Assembly (NCBI GenBank): GCA_017430135.1
Contig: JAFRNM010000001.1
Location: forward strand, 1 to 64,000
DNA length: 64,000 bases
From: Clostridia bacterium
GTDB taxonomy: Bacteria; Bacillota; Clostridia; TANB77; CAG-508
Direction of reading: 5' to 3'
Below, piece by piece: positions 33,159-42,538 of the stretch. The first letter of the stretch is position 1, and each line of letters begins with the position of its first letter. The position numbers and the translations under genes are program-made. Below the pieces are notes generated by a model, which was not told where the DNA came from, made no database searches, and worked only from the letters and a program-made list of their open reading frames with translations.

Positions 33159-34064
33159 TTATTTCTTTTTTTCATCTTTTAAAACTTCTTTTATTGCACC
33201 TAGTGAGCTTAATGCGCTTGTTGCTTCAAAAGGAATAAATACTTTATTTGCATCACCTTTAGCAACTTCTTCTAATGCTTCTAAAGATTTTAATTGAACA
33301 AGTTTGTCATCTGGTTTTGCATCTTTCATTGCATTATATACCATTGCAATTTCTTGTGCTTTAGCTTCTGCAACTGCTTTAATAGCTTGAGCTTCACCGG
33401 CTGCTCTTCTTATTTGAGCTTCTCTATCAGCTTCAGCTTCTAATATTGCAGCTTCTTTTTTACCTTGAGCAATAGTTACAGCAGATTGTCTTTGGGCTTC
33501 AGATTCAAGAATTAAAGCTCTTTTATTTCTTTCTGCGTTCATTTCTTTTTCCATTGCATCTCTAATGTCTGCTGGTGGGTTAATATCTTTAATTTCAACT
33601 CTGTCTATTTTGCATCCCCATCTGTCAGTAGCTTCATCTAAAACAATTCTTAATTGATTGTTAATTCCATCTCTTGAACTAAATGTTTCATCTAAGTTCA
33701 TTTTACCAATAATATCACGAATTGTTGTGATTGCAAGGTATTCAATACCTTTCTTTAAGTTTTGAATTTCATAAACTGCTTTTGCAGGATCTGTTATTTG
33801 ATAGAAAACAACAGTGTCGATTGTAATTGTAACATTATCTTTTGTAATAACTCCTTGAGGTGGTACGTCCATTGTTTGTTGTTTTAAACTAACAACAGAA
33901 CGAACATGATCAAAGAATGGAAGTATAACTGTAAGACCGGCATCTGCTACTTTGTAGAATTTACCTAATCTTTCAATTATATAAACTTCAGCTTGTTTAA
34001 CAATTTTAATTGACATGAATGCTATTATTAAAATTATAGCAATTAATATTATTAAAAATGTCAT
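33159..34064 (-). CDS. SPFH/Band 7 membrane protein (stomatin/QmcA-like)
   Basis: 301 residues. One N-terminal helix (about 2-20), then the band 7 domain (about 22-180) with IIERLGKFYKVADAGLTVILP, KQQTMDVPPQGVITKDNV and DRVEIKDINPP. A long Ala/Glu-rich helix follows (about 180-245; AEADREAQIRRAAGEAQAIK). Proteins of this type oligomerise on membranes and organise microdomains or proteases. Its usual NfeD partner is absent from the window. RBS AAGGAGG. Confidence 0.93.
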   Translation of the reverse strand: MTFLIILIAIILIIAFMSIKIVKQAEVYIIERLGKFYKVADAGLTVILPFFDHVRSVVSLKQQTMDVPPQGVITKDNVTITIDTVVFYQITDPAKAVYEIQNLKKGIEYLAITTIRDIIGKMNLDETFSSRDGINNQLRIVLDEATDRWGCKIDRVEIKDINPPADIRDAMEKEMNAERNKRALILESEAQRQSAVTIAQGKKEAAILEAEADREAQIRRAAGEAQAIKAVAEAKAQEIAMVYNAMKDAKPDDKLVQLKSLEALEEVAKGDANKVFIPFEATSALSSLGAIKEVLKDEKKK

Positions 34065-34139
34065 AATAAAATCCTCCTTTTAAATATTTTCAGCATAATG
34101 CTGAGTTTTTTATATAGTAAATACTAATAACTAATTTAT

Positions 34140-34157
34140 TTGGAAAAAACTTTCCAA
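34140..34157. promoter_or_regulatory. Palindrome in the mutL/SPFH divergent region
   Basis: TTGGAAA (34140-34146) and TTTCCAA (34151-34157) form a 7-bp dyad in the 272-base gap between the divergent SPFH and mutL starts. Possible operator. A second short dyad (TCAGCAT/ATGCTGA) is at 34090-34104. The rest of the gap is A/T-rich promoter-like sequence. Confidence 0.4.
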
Positions 34158-34336
34158 CGAACTAAACTACTTTAATTATACTACAAAATTGGCAAAAAAT
34201 AAATAGTTTGGTAAAAAATAGTTGAAATAAAATAAAAAAATTTTCAAAAAAACTATACAAATTATAAAAAGTAATGATATAATTACTAAGATTAAATATA
34301 AAACCGATTTTAATATTGGAAAGGATGTTATTTTTA

Positions 34337-37009
34337 ATGGGAAAAATATTTTTATTAGACGAGTTAACAATAAATAAAATAGCTGCAGGAGAAGTTATAG
34401 AAAGACCTGCATCAGTTATAAAAGAAATGGTAGAAAACTCAATAGATGCAAAAGCAACCAATGTCACAATAGAAATAAGAAATGGTGGAATTTCATATAT
34501 AAAAATTACAGATAATGGAACTGGAATAGCACAAGATGATTTAGAAATTGCATTTGAAAGACATGCGACTAGTAAAATCAGATCTGCAAAAGATTTAAAT
34601 AGTGTGGTATCAATGGGATTCCGTGGAGAAGCATTGGCAAGTATTGCGGCAATTTCTAATGTTGAACTAACATCAAAAACAGAAAATCAACAATCTGGAT
34701 ATAAAATAGTTGTAGAAGGTGGAGATGTAGTAAACAAAGAAGAAGTTGCTTGCCAAACTGGGACAAGTATTGTTGTAAGAAATTTATTTTACAATACACC
34801 AGTTAGATACAAATTTTTGAAAAAAGATTATACAGAAACTGGTTACATAGAAGATGTAGTTACTAGATTAGCTTTAATAAATCCAAAAGTTGCAATAAAA
34901 CTTGTAAATACTGGTAAAACAATAATTCAAACATCTGGAAATGGAAGTTTAAGAGATGTAGTTTATAGCATTTATGGTAAAGATGTAGCACAAGGATTAT
35001 TAGATGTTGATTATAGATATGAAGATGTAAGAATAAAAGGTGTAATTGGCAGACCAGAAATTGCAAGGTCAAATAGAAGCAATCAATTATTCTTTGTAAA
35101 TAAAAGATATATAAAGGATAGAATTTTAACATCTGCAACAGAACAAGCATATAAAAACCTAATGGAAATAGGAAAATTTGCATTTGTGGTATTAAATATA
35201 GAAATGCCACCACATAAAGTAGACGTAAATGTTCATCCAGCTAAACTAGAAGTAAGATTCGAAGAAGAAAACAAAATATTTAAAGCAATATACCATGCAA
35301 TAGAGGTAACTTTAGAAAAATCAAGCCAAACAACAACAAGGATAGATAATATTATAATACAAGAAAAGGCAGAATTTAAACCTCAAATAAAGAATGAAGA
35401 AATAATAGAAGAAGCCAAAAAAGAAGAAAAAGAAAAAAGATTTGGTTCATTTCTTAGTAAAAGAAAAAATAGATATGATTTTGGCAGTGGAGACAATATT
35501 ATAGAAACTTTGTATAATGAAAAGAAAAATGAAAATTATGCAGAATTCTTTGCAAATGAAGACAAGAAGAATGCTGAATCTGAAAAAGTAGAAAATATAG
35601 TAAATACATCAGATGTTTTGCAAGAATTAAAAAATATAAATGAAAGCATAAAAAAAGATATTGATAATGAGCAAATTAAAAAAGAAGAAGTAAAAGAAGA
35701 TACAAATAATATAGTTGAAGATTCTAACTATATTCAAGCTGAACAACCTATATTTACACCGATAGAAGATAAAAAATTACCAGATGGTTCTACATATACA
35801 TATGTTGGAGAAAATAAAGAAAGAATAGAATCGCTATTAAGACAACTTCATCCAGAAAAATACCAAGCCGAAACAAAAGTGGCAGAAAGCAGTGTTGATT
35901 ACAATATAGAAAATGAGCCAACAGTTGAAACAGCAAGCAATATAGAAACTAATACTGTAGATGAAGAAAACCTTAAAACATTTGGTGTAAACCAAAAATT
36001 TGACATAATAAGACAAAACCTAGAAAAACTAGATGCAAATGAAAATGTTAAAGCTGAGGAAAATGCAAACATAGAACCAAAAGAGGAAAAACAAGAATAT
36101 CCAGAAATGGGTGAAAAACAGGAAAAAGATGAAATAATTGAAGAGCCAAAAAATGAAGAAATCGATCAACATGATGATGCAAACATACAAGAACAACTTG
36201 ATAAAAAAGAAATTGATGCAACAATGCCATTTAAAATAGAAAAAGAAGAGCCTGTAATAGAAAAAACTCAAAAATTAGAGACATCAAGCAGTTTTAATTC
36301 AATGTATGAAAAACTATTTGGAACAAAAGTAATACAAGATGATGAGGATAAGAAAATAGAAAAAGAAGTAGATGCAATAGATATTGCAAATGAGAATGTA
36401 TCTATGTTTGACGGAATTGAAAAATACAACAGACCTACATATAAAATAATAGGCGTAGTATTTGGAACATATATAATTGTTGAAATTGAAAAAGAAATGT
36501 ATATTATAAATGAGAGAGTAGCAAGAGAAAGAATAATATTTGATAAAATTAAGAAAAACTTTAATAGCTATAGTAATAAAGACTCACAAATGCTTTTATT
36601 GCCAGATATTATAAATCTAAATTCAAGAGAAATGGAAGTGGCAAAAGAAAACATGAAAATGTTTACACAGGCTGGTTTTGTTTTAGAAGAATTTGGAGAA
36701 AATACAATAAAACTTTCTGGTGTACCATCTGCTTGTATGCAATTAAACACAAAAGAATTATTTTATCAAATAATTGAACAAATAAATACAGTTGCAAGAA
36801 CTGACATACAAGGAAAAATTGACAAATTTATAGAAAAATTAGCAGAAGAAATCTCAAAAAAAGAAAAGCAAATAGAAACTATACAAGAAGTAGATAGTTT
36901 ATTAGAAAATTTATTACAAATTCAAGAACCATTTGTATATGTACCTAATAAACAAGTAGCTTTAAAAATGAGTAAGTATGATATTGAACGCAAATTTTCT
37001 AGAAAATAA
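34337..37009 (+). CDS. mutL: DNA mismatch repair protein MutL with degenerate endonuclease domain
   Basis: ATG 34337 gives the canonical MGKIFLLDELTINKIAAGEV start. 890 residues, much longer than the usual ~620. The N-terminal GHKL ATPase is intact (MVENSIDAK, DNGTGI, GFRGEALASI). An expanded acidic Glu/Lys/Asn-rich linker spans about 335-690. In the C-terminal domain the endonuclease motif DQHAxxExxxxE is replaced by NERVARERIIFD (from residue 725), the Cys-containing helix motif before residue 850 is absent, and CPHGRP is replaced by VPNKQV (about 869). Dimerisation is probably retained but nicking is unlikely. miaA follows in the common mutL-miaA order after one small gene. Confidence 0.93.
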   Translation: MGKIFLLDELTINKIAAGEVIERPASVIKEMVENSIDAKATNVTIEIRNGGISYIKITDNGTGIAQDDLEIAFERHATSKIRSAKDLNSVVSMGFRGEALASIAAISNVELTSKTENQQSGYKIVVEGGDVVNKEEVACQTGTSIVVRNLFYNTPVRYKFLKKDYTETGYIEDVVTRLALINPKVAIKLVNTGKTIIQTSGNGSLRDVVYSIYGKDVAQGLLDVDYRYEDVRIKGVIGRPEIARSNRSNQLFFVNKRYIKDRILTSATEQAYKNLMEIGKFAFVVLNIEMPPHKVDVNVHPAKLEVRFEEENKIFKAIYHAIEVTLEKSSQTTTRIDNIIIQEKAEFKPQIKNEEIIEEAKKEEKEKRFGSFLSKRKNRYDFGSGDNIIETLYNEKKNENYAEFFANEDKKNAESEKVENIVNTSDVLQELKNINESIKKDIDNEQIKKEEVKEDTNNIVEDSNYIQAEQPIFTPIEDKKLPDGSTYTYVGENKERIESLLRQLHPEKYQAETKVAESSVDYNIENEPTVETASNIETNTVDEENLKTFGVNQKFDIIRQNLEKLDANENVKAEENANIEPKEEKQEYPEMGEKQEKDEIIEEPKNEEIDQHDDANIQEQLDKKEIDATMPFKIEKEEPVIEKTQKLETSSSFNSMYEKLFGTKVIQDDEDKKIEKEVDAIDIANENVSMFDGIEKYNRPTYKIIGVVFGTYIIVEIEKEMYIINERVARERIIFDKIKKNFNSYSNKDSQMLLLPDIINLNSREMEVAKENMKMFTQAGFVLEEFGENTIKLSGVPSACMQLNTKELFYQIIEQINTVARTDIQGKIDKFIEKLAEEISKKEKQIETIQEVDSLLENLLQIQEPFVYVPNKQVALKMSKYDIERKFSRK

Positions 37010-37057
37010 TATGAAAATTATACTTTTTTCAAATAAATATAGAAAGAGGAAGAAATA

Positions 37058-37495
37058 ATGCCAGTAATAGTAACACTAGTAATTGCAATGTTTTTAATTT
37101 TAATAAGTTGGACATGGCATAATATGGGGGATGTTGAAAACAAAACTAAAATTAGTACAATAATTGTTGCCTTAATTATTGTTTTTGGTATAACTTTTGT
37201 ACTATTTAATATTTCTAAAAATGGAGTTAATTATAATTCCGAAGAAAGCATGAGTTCTGTTAGAAACATTCTTGTACCTGTGTTTACTGTTATAAATGGA
37301 CTAATTATTATTCCTCCTTTTGCTAAAACAATTGGTAGAGTTCATAATAAAGAGGTTTCTAAAGAACAAGCAACAAGACATTTGGGATTTTTGCTAATAA
37401 TATTTGCAATTGCTTTAGTAATTGAATGCAGTTATTTAACAAGCATTCAAAAAGGGATTTTAGACATTTATAATAAAGCAATTCATAAATCATGA
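37058..37495 (+). CDS. Unknown four-helix membrane protein
   Basis: 145 residues with helices at about 3-18, 33-51, 68-88 and 108-128. HNMGDVENKTK and RVHNKEVSKEQATRH are polar loops. No recognised family. ATG 37058 behind AAAGAGGAAG; 48 bases after mutL, so probably in the same transcript. It is inserted between the normally adjacent mutL and miaA. Confidence 0.65.
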   Translation: MPVIVTLVIAMFLILISWTWHNMGDVENKTKISTIIVALIIVFGITFVLFNISKNGVNYNSEESMSSVRNILVPVFTVINGLIIIPPFAKTIGRVHNKEVSKEQATRHLGFLLIIFAIALVIECSYLTSIQKGILDIYNKAIHKS

Positions 37496-37500
37496 TTTGA

Positions 37501-37701
37501 TATGCTAATATATTCATTTTTATCCCTTGTCGTCGCAACCTTCAATCTTAAAATTACCACAAACTGGCAATTTCTAATAGTTCGTCGCTCACTATAAGAA
37601 ATTGCATGTTTGCGTTAATTCTGCTGAGGGTTGCTCCAGTTCGCACTCGCCAAAGGCTCGTTTGGCGCTTTCGCGGGATTTAAAATGAATATATTAGCAT
37701 A
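37501..37701 (+). repeat. ~200-nt inverted-repeat element with GC-rich structured core
   Basis: Ends are near-perfect 26-base inverted repeats (37501-37526 with 37675-37701). Inside are paired GCAACC (37534-37539) and GGTTGC (37629-37634), an AT-rich stem GCAATTTCT...AGAAATTGC around ATAGT/ACTAT, and a CGCCAAA/TTTGGCG hairpin near 37648-37668. The core is much richer in G/C than the flanks. It has no frame. It looks like a MITE or a folded RNA inserted between the 145-aa gene and miaA. Confidence 0.7.
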
Positions 37702-37734
37702 ACAAAAATGAATTATGAGAGAAAGGAATTAAAA

Positions 37735-38649
37735 ATGCTTCCAAAAGTTATAGTGATTTGTGGACCTACAGCGTCTGGTAAAACAGCGTTATCAATAGAA
37801 TTAGCCAAAAAAATAAATGGTGAAATAATATCATGCGATTCAATGCAAATATATAAAGACATGGACATTGGAACAGCAAAAGTAACACCAGAAGAAATGC
37901 AAGGAATAAAACATTACCTAGTAGATTTTGTATCACCAGATGAAAGATATAGTGTAGCGAATTTCAAAAATGATGCTAAAAAAGCAATTAAAGAAATAAT
38001 ATCAAAAGGCAAAACACCAATAATAGTTGGTGGAACTGGGCTATATGTAGATAGCTTAATTTATGAAATAGATTATCCACAAATTGAATTAGACGAAGAA
38101 TATAGAAAAGAACTAGAATTACAAGCGAATGAACAAGGTCTAGAAAAACTTTATGAAATTGCAAAAAAAATTGATCCACAAGCAATAGAAAAAATAAGCG
38201 AAAATGATCAAAAAAGAATAATAAGAATTTTAGAAATATATCATACAACAGGAAAAACAAAAACACAATTAGAAGCGGAATCTAGAAAACCACTAGAATA
38301 TGATTACATAGTATTTGCAATAAATTGGGATAGAGCAAAATTATATGAAAGAATAAATAAAAGAGTAGATATTATGATAGAACAAGGCTTGATAGAAGAA
38401 GTTGAAAAAATCAAACAAAAATATTCAAAATTCCCAACTGCAATGCAAGGGTTAGGGTATAAAGAAGTTGTAGACTACTTGGAAGGAAATTATACAAAAG
38501 AAGAAATGATAGAAAAAATTAAAATGGAAACAAGAAGATATGCCAAAAGACAGTTAACATGGTTTAGAAAGAATAAACAAACAATTTGGTTAAACGGAGA
38601 AGAAAATATTGAAAACAATGTAAATATTATAATTGAAAACTCTAAATAA
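37735..38649 (+). CDS. miaA: tRNA dimethylallyltransferase MiaA
   Basis: ATG 37735 (RBS AAAGGAATT) rather than 37708. 304 residues. P-loop ICGPTASGKTALS, then EIISCDSMQIYKDMDIGTAK, GGTGLYVDSL, and C-terminal TRRYAKRQLTWFRK are family hallmarks. It prenylates A37 of tRNAs reading UNN codons. Confidence 0.96.
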   Translation: MLPKVIVICGPTASGKTALSIELAKKINGEIISCDSMQIYKDMDIGTAKVTPEEMQGIKHYLVDFVSPDERYSVANFKNDAKKAIKEIISKGKTPIIVGGTGLYVDSLIYEIDYPQIELDEEYRKELELQANEQGLEKLYEIAKKIDPQAIEKISENDQKRIIRILEIYHTTGKTKTQLEAESRKPLEYDYIVFAINWDRAKLYERINKRVDIMIEQGLIEEVEKIKQKYSKFPTAMQGLGYKEVVDYLEGNYTKEEMIEKIKMETRRYAKRQLTWFRKNKQTIWLNGEENIENNVNIIIENSK

Positions 38650-38697
38650 TGAACAAATCAGAACACTAATATATTAGTTGTTTTTGGAGGTTACAAA

Positions 38698-39969
38698 TTG
38701 GAAGAAAAAATATATAGTACGAAAAAACTGAATAACAAAAAAGTTGTATATGTGGCTTTAATACTTATAATAATTTATGTAATGTATGCTATTTTTTTAC
38801 TAACAAATGAACAATCCAAAGTATTTACGATAGAAAAAAGTAAATTATATTTGGAAGAAACAAACATTGGCTATGTTGTTAGAAACGAAAAGGTTATAAA
38901 AGGTGAAAATTATAAAAACGGAATGGAACAGATAAAAACTGAAGGAGAAAAAGTAAGTGTAAATGAATCTGTTTTCAGGTATTATAGCCAAAATGAAAAT
39001 GAGTTAAAACAGAAAATAGCAGAATTAGATTTACAAATACAAAAAGCAATGCAAGAAAACGAAAATATTTCTACATTTTTAGATGTTAAAACTATAGAGA
39101 ATCAAATAGATCAAAAAGTAATAGAACTAAACAAACTAACAGATAATTCAAAGATAAACGAATACAAAAAAGAAATAAACGAATTAGTATACAAAAAAGC
39201 GAAAATTGTTGGAGAAAATAGTGCACAAGGGTCATTCCTAAAAGAGCTAATAAATCAAAGAGCAAATTTAGAAAGTAGCTTGAATTCAGGAGCAGAATAT
39301 GTAAAAACTCCAATGAGTGGAATTGTATCATATAGAGTGGATGGTTTAGAAGAATCTTTAACAGTTAATAATTTAGATAGCCTAACAGAAGAGTATCTTA
39401 ATAATTTAAATTTAAAAACAGGTAAAATAGTAGCAACAAGCGGGGAATGTGGAAAAATTATAGATAATTTTTCTTGCTACATAGTAACAACATCAAGCAC
39501 TGAACAGGCCAAAACAGCCCAAATAGGTGATAAAGTAAAAATTAGAATATCAACTAATGCTGAAATAGATGCAAAAATAACAAATATAAAACAAGAAGAT
39601 GAAGAAAAATATTTATTAGTTTTAGAAATAAATAAAGGTATAACAGAATTATCAAATTACAGAAAAATTAATTTTGATTTAATTTGGCTTAGTTATACCG
39701 GATTTAAAATTCCAAACCAAGCAATAGTGGAAAAAGATGGCCTAACATACGTGGTAAGAAAAAGAGCTGGTTATGAAACAAAAATACTTGTAAAAATACC
39801 ACAAATAAATGATAAGGAAGTAAAAAATGAAAAATACACTATAATTAGAAACTATAAATCAGATGAATTGCAAGATTTAGGCTGGTCAACAAAGAAAATA
39901 AATTCATATAAAGGAATATCACTATATGACGAGATTATTTTAAATCCAGATATAAGCAAACTAGAATAA
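38698..39969 (+). CDS. HlyD-like membrane-anchored coiled-coil protein
   Basis: 423 residues from TTG (38698) behind GGAGG. One N-terminal helix (about 18-36), a first biotinyl-lipoyl-like half (VVRNEKVIKGENYKNG), a coiled coil (about 100-195), the second lipoyl half with MSGIVSYRVDG, and beta-rich C-terminal domains. This is the fold of HlyD-type adaptors, but Clostridia carry such a gene upstream of sepF without a transporter, so a role in wall growth or division is plausible. It is followed by sepF after 128 bases. Confidence 0.75.
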   Translation: MEEKIYSTKKLNNKKVVYVALILIIIYVMYAIFLLTNEQSKVFTIEKSKLYLEETNIGYVVRNEKVIKGENYKNGMEQIKTEGEKVSVNESVFRYYSQNENELKQKIAELDLQIQKAMQENENISTFLDVKTIENQIDQKVIELNKLTDNSKINEYKKEINELVYKKAKIVGENSAQGSFLKELINQRANLESSLNSGAEYVKTPMSGIVSYRVDGLEESLTVNNLDSLTEEYLNNLNLKTGKIVATSGECGKIIDNFSCYIVTTSSTEQAKTAQIGDKVKIRISTNAEIDAKITNIKQEDEEKYLLVLEINKGITELSNYRKINFDLIWLSYTGFKIPNQAIVEKDGLTYVVRKRAGYETKILVKIPQINDKEVKNEKYTIIRNYKSDELQDLGWSTKKINSYKGISLYDEIILNPDISKLE

Positions 39970-40097
39970 ATATTACAAAAATATTACAATTATATTAAAA
40001 TTTAAAAACATTTTAAAAAAGTATTGACAAGTTTCGCAAAAAAGTAGATACTTATAACATAAAACAAATGAAGTTGAATATTTAGGAGGTTTTTAAT

Positions 40098-40586
40098 ATG
40101 GCAGGAGCGCTAATGAGTAAAGTTTGGGATTTATTTGGTATGGATTCAGGAGAACCAGAAGAGATTGAAGAAGAGAACGGAGTAGATTACGAAGATGAAG
40201 AAGAAAACTATGAAGAAGATAGAAAATTATTCGGAAATCTTGGAAGAAAAAATAAAGTTGTTGCAATGCCACAAGCACAAGGTGGTTCTATAAAAATGGT
40301 TATTTCTCAACCAACAACATTTGAACAATCTGATGAAATATGTGGATTTTTAAAAGAAAAAAAATCTGTAATAGTAAATCTTGAATATGTTAATAAAGAT
40401 GTAGCAAGAAGAATAGTAGATTTCATTAGTGGTGGAGTATATGCACTAGATGGATATATACAAAAAGTTTCAAATTCTATCTTTTTAGTTGCACCATCAA
40501 ACTATGAAATTACAAACGAAATGGCTAGAGAAGAAATGAAAAGCAAACTTTCTGTTTCTTGGTTAAAAAATAACGGAGTAAATTAG
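40098..40586 (+). CDS. sepF: Cell division protein SepF
   Basis: 162 residues. N-terminal amphipathic membrane helix (MSKVWDLFGM), an acidic linker, and a C-terminal SepF domain (about 70-150) with VISQPTTFEQSDEIC, VNLEYVNKDVARRIVDFISGG and ALDGYIQKVSNSIFLVAPSN. SepF links FtsZ filaments to the membrane. RBS TAGGAGG. Followed by a DivIVA-like gene, the conserved dcw-distal order. Confidence 0.94.
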   Translation: MAGALMSKVWDLFGMDSGEPEEIEEENGVDYEDEEENYEEDRKLFGNLGRKNKVVAMPQAQGGSIKMVISQPTTFEQSDEICGFLKEKKSVIVNLEYVNKDVARRIVDFISGGVYALDGYIQKVSNSIFLVAPSNYEITNEMAREEMKSKLSVSWLKNNGVN

Positions 40587-40654
40587 TCTGGTTACATAGG
40601 GTGGTTTGTTTAAAACGAACAAATCTGTTTGTACCTTAGGAAAGGAAATAAAAA

Positions 40655-41104
40655 ATGATAACACCATTAGATATTGAAAACAAAAAATTTGGTAAACAAA
40701 TGATGAATGGATATAGCGTTGAAGAAGTTGACGATTTCCTTGATGATTTAACTGTTGATTATAGCAAAAATTACAAAGAAATTTCTGAACTAAAAACAAA
40801 AGTTGAAGAACTAACTGCAAGTTTAGCTCATTATAAAACAATTGAATCTACATTGCAAAATACACTATTAATGGCTCAAGAAACAGCAGAAGAAGTGAAA
40901 AATGTAGCAAAGCAAAAAGCTGAACAAATAGTAAATGATGCAAAAGCAAGATCAGAAAAACGTGTTAATGAATTAAACCAAGAAATCATACAAAAACAAA
41001 AAGCTCTTGAAGATATTAAAAAACAATTTGATATATACAAGGCAAAAATGGAATCATTATTGATTTCACAATTAGAACTATTAAAAGAAGTAAATAAGAA
41101 TTAA
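40655..41104 (+). CDS. divIVA: DivIVA-domain protein
   Basis: 149 residues. N-terminal TPLDIENKKFGKQMMNGYSVEEVDDFLDDL is the DivIVA/GpsB membrane-binding head, then a coiled coil to the end (ETAEEVKNVAKQKAEQIVNDA). It marks curved membranes at poles and septa. RBS AGGAAAGG. The gene name is by family; a Gram-positive paralogue with a division-site role is equally possible. Confidence 0.9.
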   Translation: MITPLDIENKKFGKQMMNGYSVEEVDDFLDDLTVDYSKNYKEISELKTKVEELTASLAHYKTIESTLQNTLLMAQETAEEVKNVAKQKAEQIVNDAKARSEKRVNELNQEIIQKQKALEDIKKQFDIYKAKMESLLISQLELLKEVNKN

Positions 41105-41115
41105 AAATATTTTAC

Positions 41116-41147
41116 AAAAGACTATCAACAAAATGGTAGTCTTTTTA
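41116..41147 (+). terminator. Terminator after divIVA
   Basis: AAAAGACTA (41116-41124) pairs with TAGTCTTTT (41137-41145), then T. The remaining gap to 41328 is A/T-rich with no frame; TTGACA at 41276 may be the -35 of rsmD. Confidence 0.7.
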
Positions 41148-41328
41148 TATTTATTTTACTTTTTATACAATACAAAAATGAAAATCTACATTGTACAAAA
41201 ATATTTAAATAATATTACAACATTGCCAAATTATTACAGCAAAGTTAAATATATATTACAATTTTGTTAATTCTATTGACATTATAAAAAAAAAGAATAA
41301 AATAGTATCATAGGAGAAATACCAAATT

Positions 41329-41898
41329 ATGAGAGTAATTAGCGGTAAAAACAAAGGCACTAAATTATATACATTAGAGGGGCTAAATACCAGACCAACA
41401 TTAGATAGAGTAAAAGAATCATTATTTAATATAATAAATTTTGATATTCCAGGTTGTACATTCTTAGACTTATTTGCTGGCAGTGGTTCAATTGGAATTG
41501 AAGCAGCAAGTAGAGGGGCTAAAAAAGTTATTATGTGTGAAAAGGCAAAAGATGCTGTAAACATAATAAATAAAAACTTGGAAAAAACAAAATTAAAAGA
41601 ACAAGTAAAATTATATAATTATGATTACGAAAAATGTATAAATTTGTTAGAGGAAAAAATTGATATAGTATACTTAGATCCTCCATATAAAACAGATTAT
41701 GCATATAAAGCAGCAAGACTAATGCTTGAAAAAGGTTTGCTAAAAGAAAGTTCAATGTTAATTTTAGAAACAGACATTGAACAAATTGTGGAAAACCAAT
41801 TCAAAAATCTTGCATTAGAGGAATTTGACAATAAAAAATATGGGCGAGCACATTTATTGTTTTATAAATTAAAAAATTCAGATTCGTTCATACAGTAA
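41329..41898 (+). CDS. rsmD: 16S rRNA (guanine(966)-N2)-methyltransferase RsmD
   Basis: 189 residues. RVISGKNKGTKL, TRPTLDRVKESLFNII, the SAM site FLDLFAGSGSIGIEAASRG and the catalytic motif YLDPPYKTDY are all present. It methylates 16S rRNA at G966. RBS AGGAG; 14 bases before the next coiled-coil gene. Confidence 0.95.
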   Translation: MRVISGKNKGTKLYTLEGLNTRPTLDRVKESLFNIINFDIPGCTFLDLFAGSGSIGIEAASRGAKKVIMCEKAKDAVNIINKNLEKTKLKEQVKLYNYDYEKCINLLEEKIDIVYLDPPYKTDYAYKAARLMLEKGLLKESSMLILETDIEQIVENQFKNLALEEFDNKKYGRAHLLFYKLKNSDSFIQ

Positions 41899-41911
41899 AG
41901 GAGAAACATTT

Positions 41912-42415
41912 ATGGAAATATTTACATTATTAGAAACATTAGAAGATTTATTAGAAACAAGTAGAAGTGTACCATTTTCTACAAAGGTAATTGTTAATAA
42001 AGAAGATGTTTTAGATTTAATTAAAGAAATAAGATTAAAATTACCTGATGAGCTAAAACAAGCAAAATGGATTAAAGAAGAAAGACAAAGAATTTTGCAA
42101 GAAGCTCAAAAAGAAGCTGATGGTATTGTTAAAGAAGCTGAAAATAGAATAATAGCTATGATAGATGAACATGAAATTACAAGAAAAGCATATGACCAAA
42201 AAACAGAAATAATAGAGACAGCAAACGAAATGTCTAGAGAAATATCAAGAGGAACAAAAGAATATGCTGATAGTCTTCTAGAAAATACAGAAAATGTTTT
42301 AACAGAAACATTAGGTAAAATAGAAACGAATATGAATGAAGCATTTAGACTAATGCAAATATCTTTAGAAGATACACTAAAAACAATACAAAATAGCAGA
42401 AAAGAATTAAAATAG
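41912..42415 (+). CDS. Coiled-coil protein of the 'ATPase subunit H-like' type
   Basis: 167 residues, almost entirely helical. LEDLLETSRSVPFSTKVIVN and ALDLIKEIRLKLPDELKQA-like phrases at the N-terminus, followed by ILQEAQKEADGIVKEAE, match a Firmicute family often placed beside rsmD and coaD and described as V-ATPase subunit-like. Function unproven. RBS AAGGAGA. Confidence 0.75.
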   Translation: MEIFTLLETLEDLLETSRSVPFSTKVIVNKEDVLDLIKEIRLKLPDELKQAKWIKEERQRILQEAQKEADGIVKEAENRIIAMIDEHEITRKAYDQKTEIIETANEMSREISRGTKEYADSLLENTENVLTETLGKIETNMNEAFRLMQISLEDTLKTIQNSRKELK

Positions 42416-42423
42416 TGAATTTT

Positions 42424-42478
42424 AAAAGTCAAAATCTAAAAGTCAGACTGAAATTTGACTTTTAAATTTTGACTTTTA
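42424..42478 (+). terminator. Terminator before ftsK
   Basis: Nested repeats AAAAGTCAAAAT and AAAAGTCA pair with TTGACTTTT and ATTTTGACTTTT to form one long interrupted stem. Confidence 0.7.
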
Positions 42479-42538
42479 TTGTTATATAGTGATACAAATA
42501 AATATATTGTATCTTCAAATAAAAAAGGAGAGATTTCG

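Noticed and set aside
40587..40654. Possible T-box or other riboswitch before divIVA
   Set aside because: GGGTGG is present but no T-box sequence, specifier stem or terminator follows in 68 bases.
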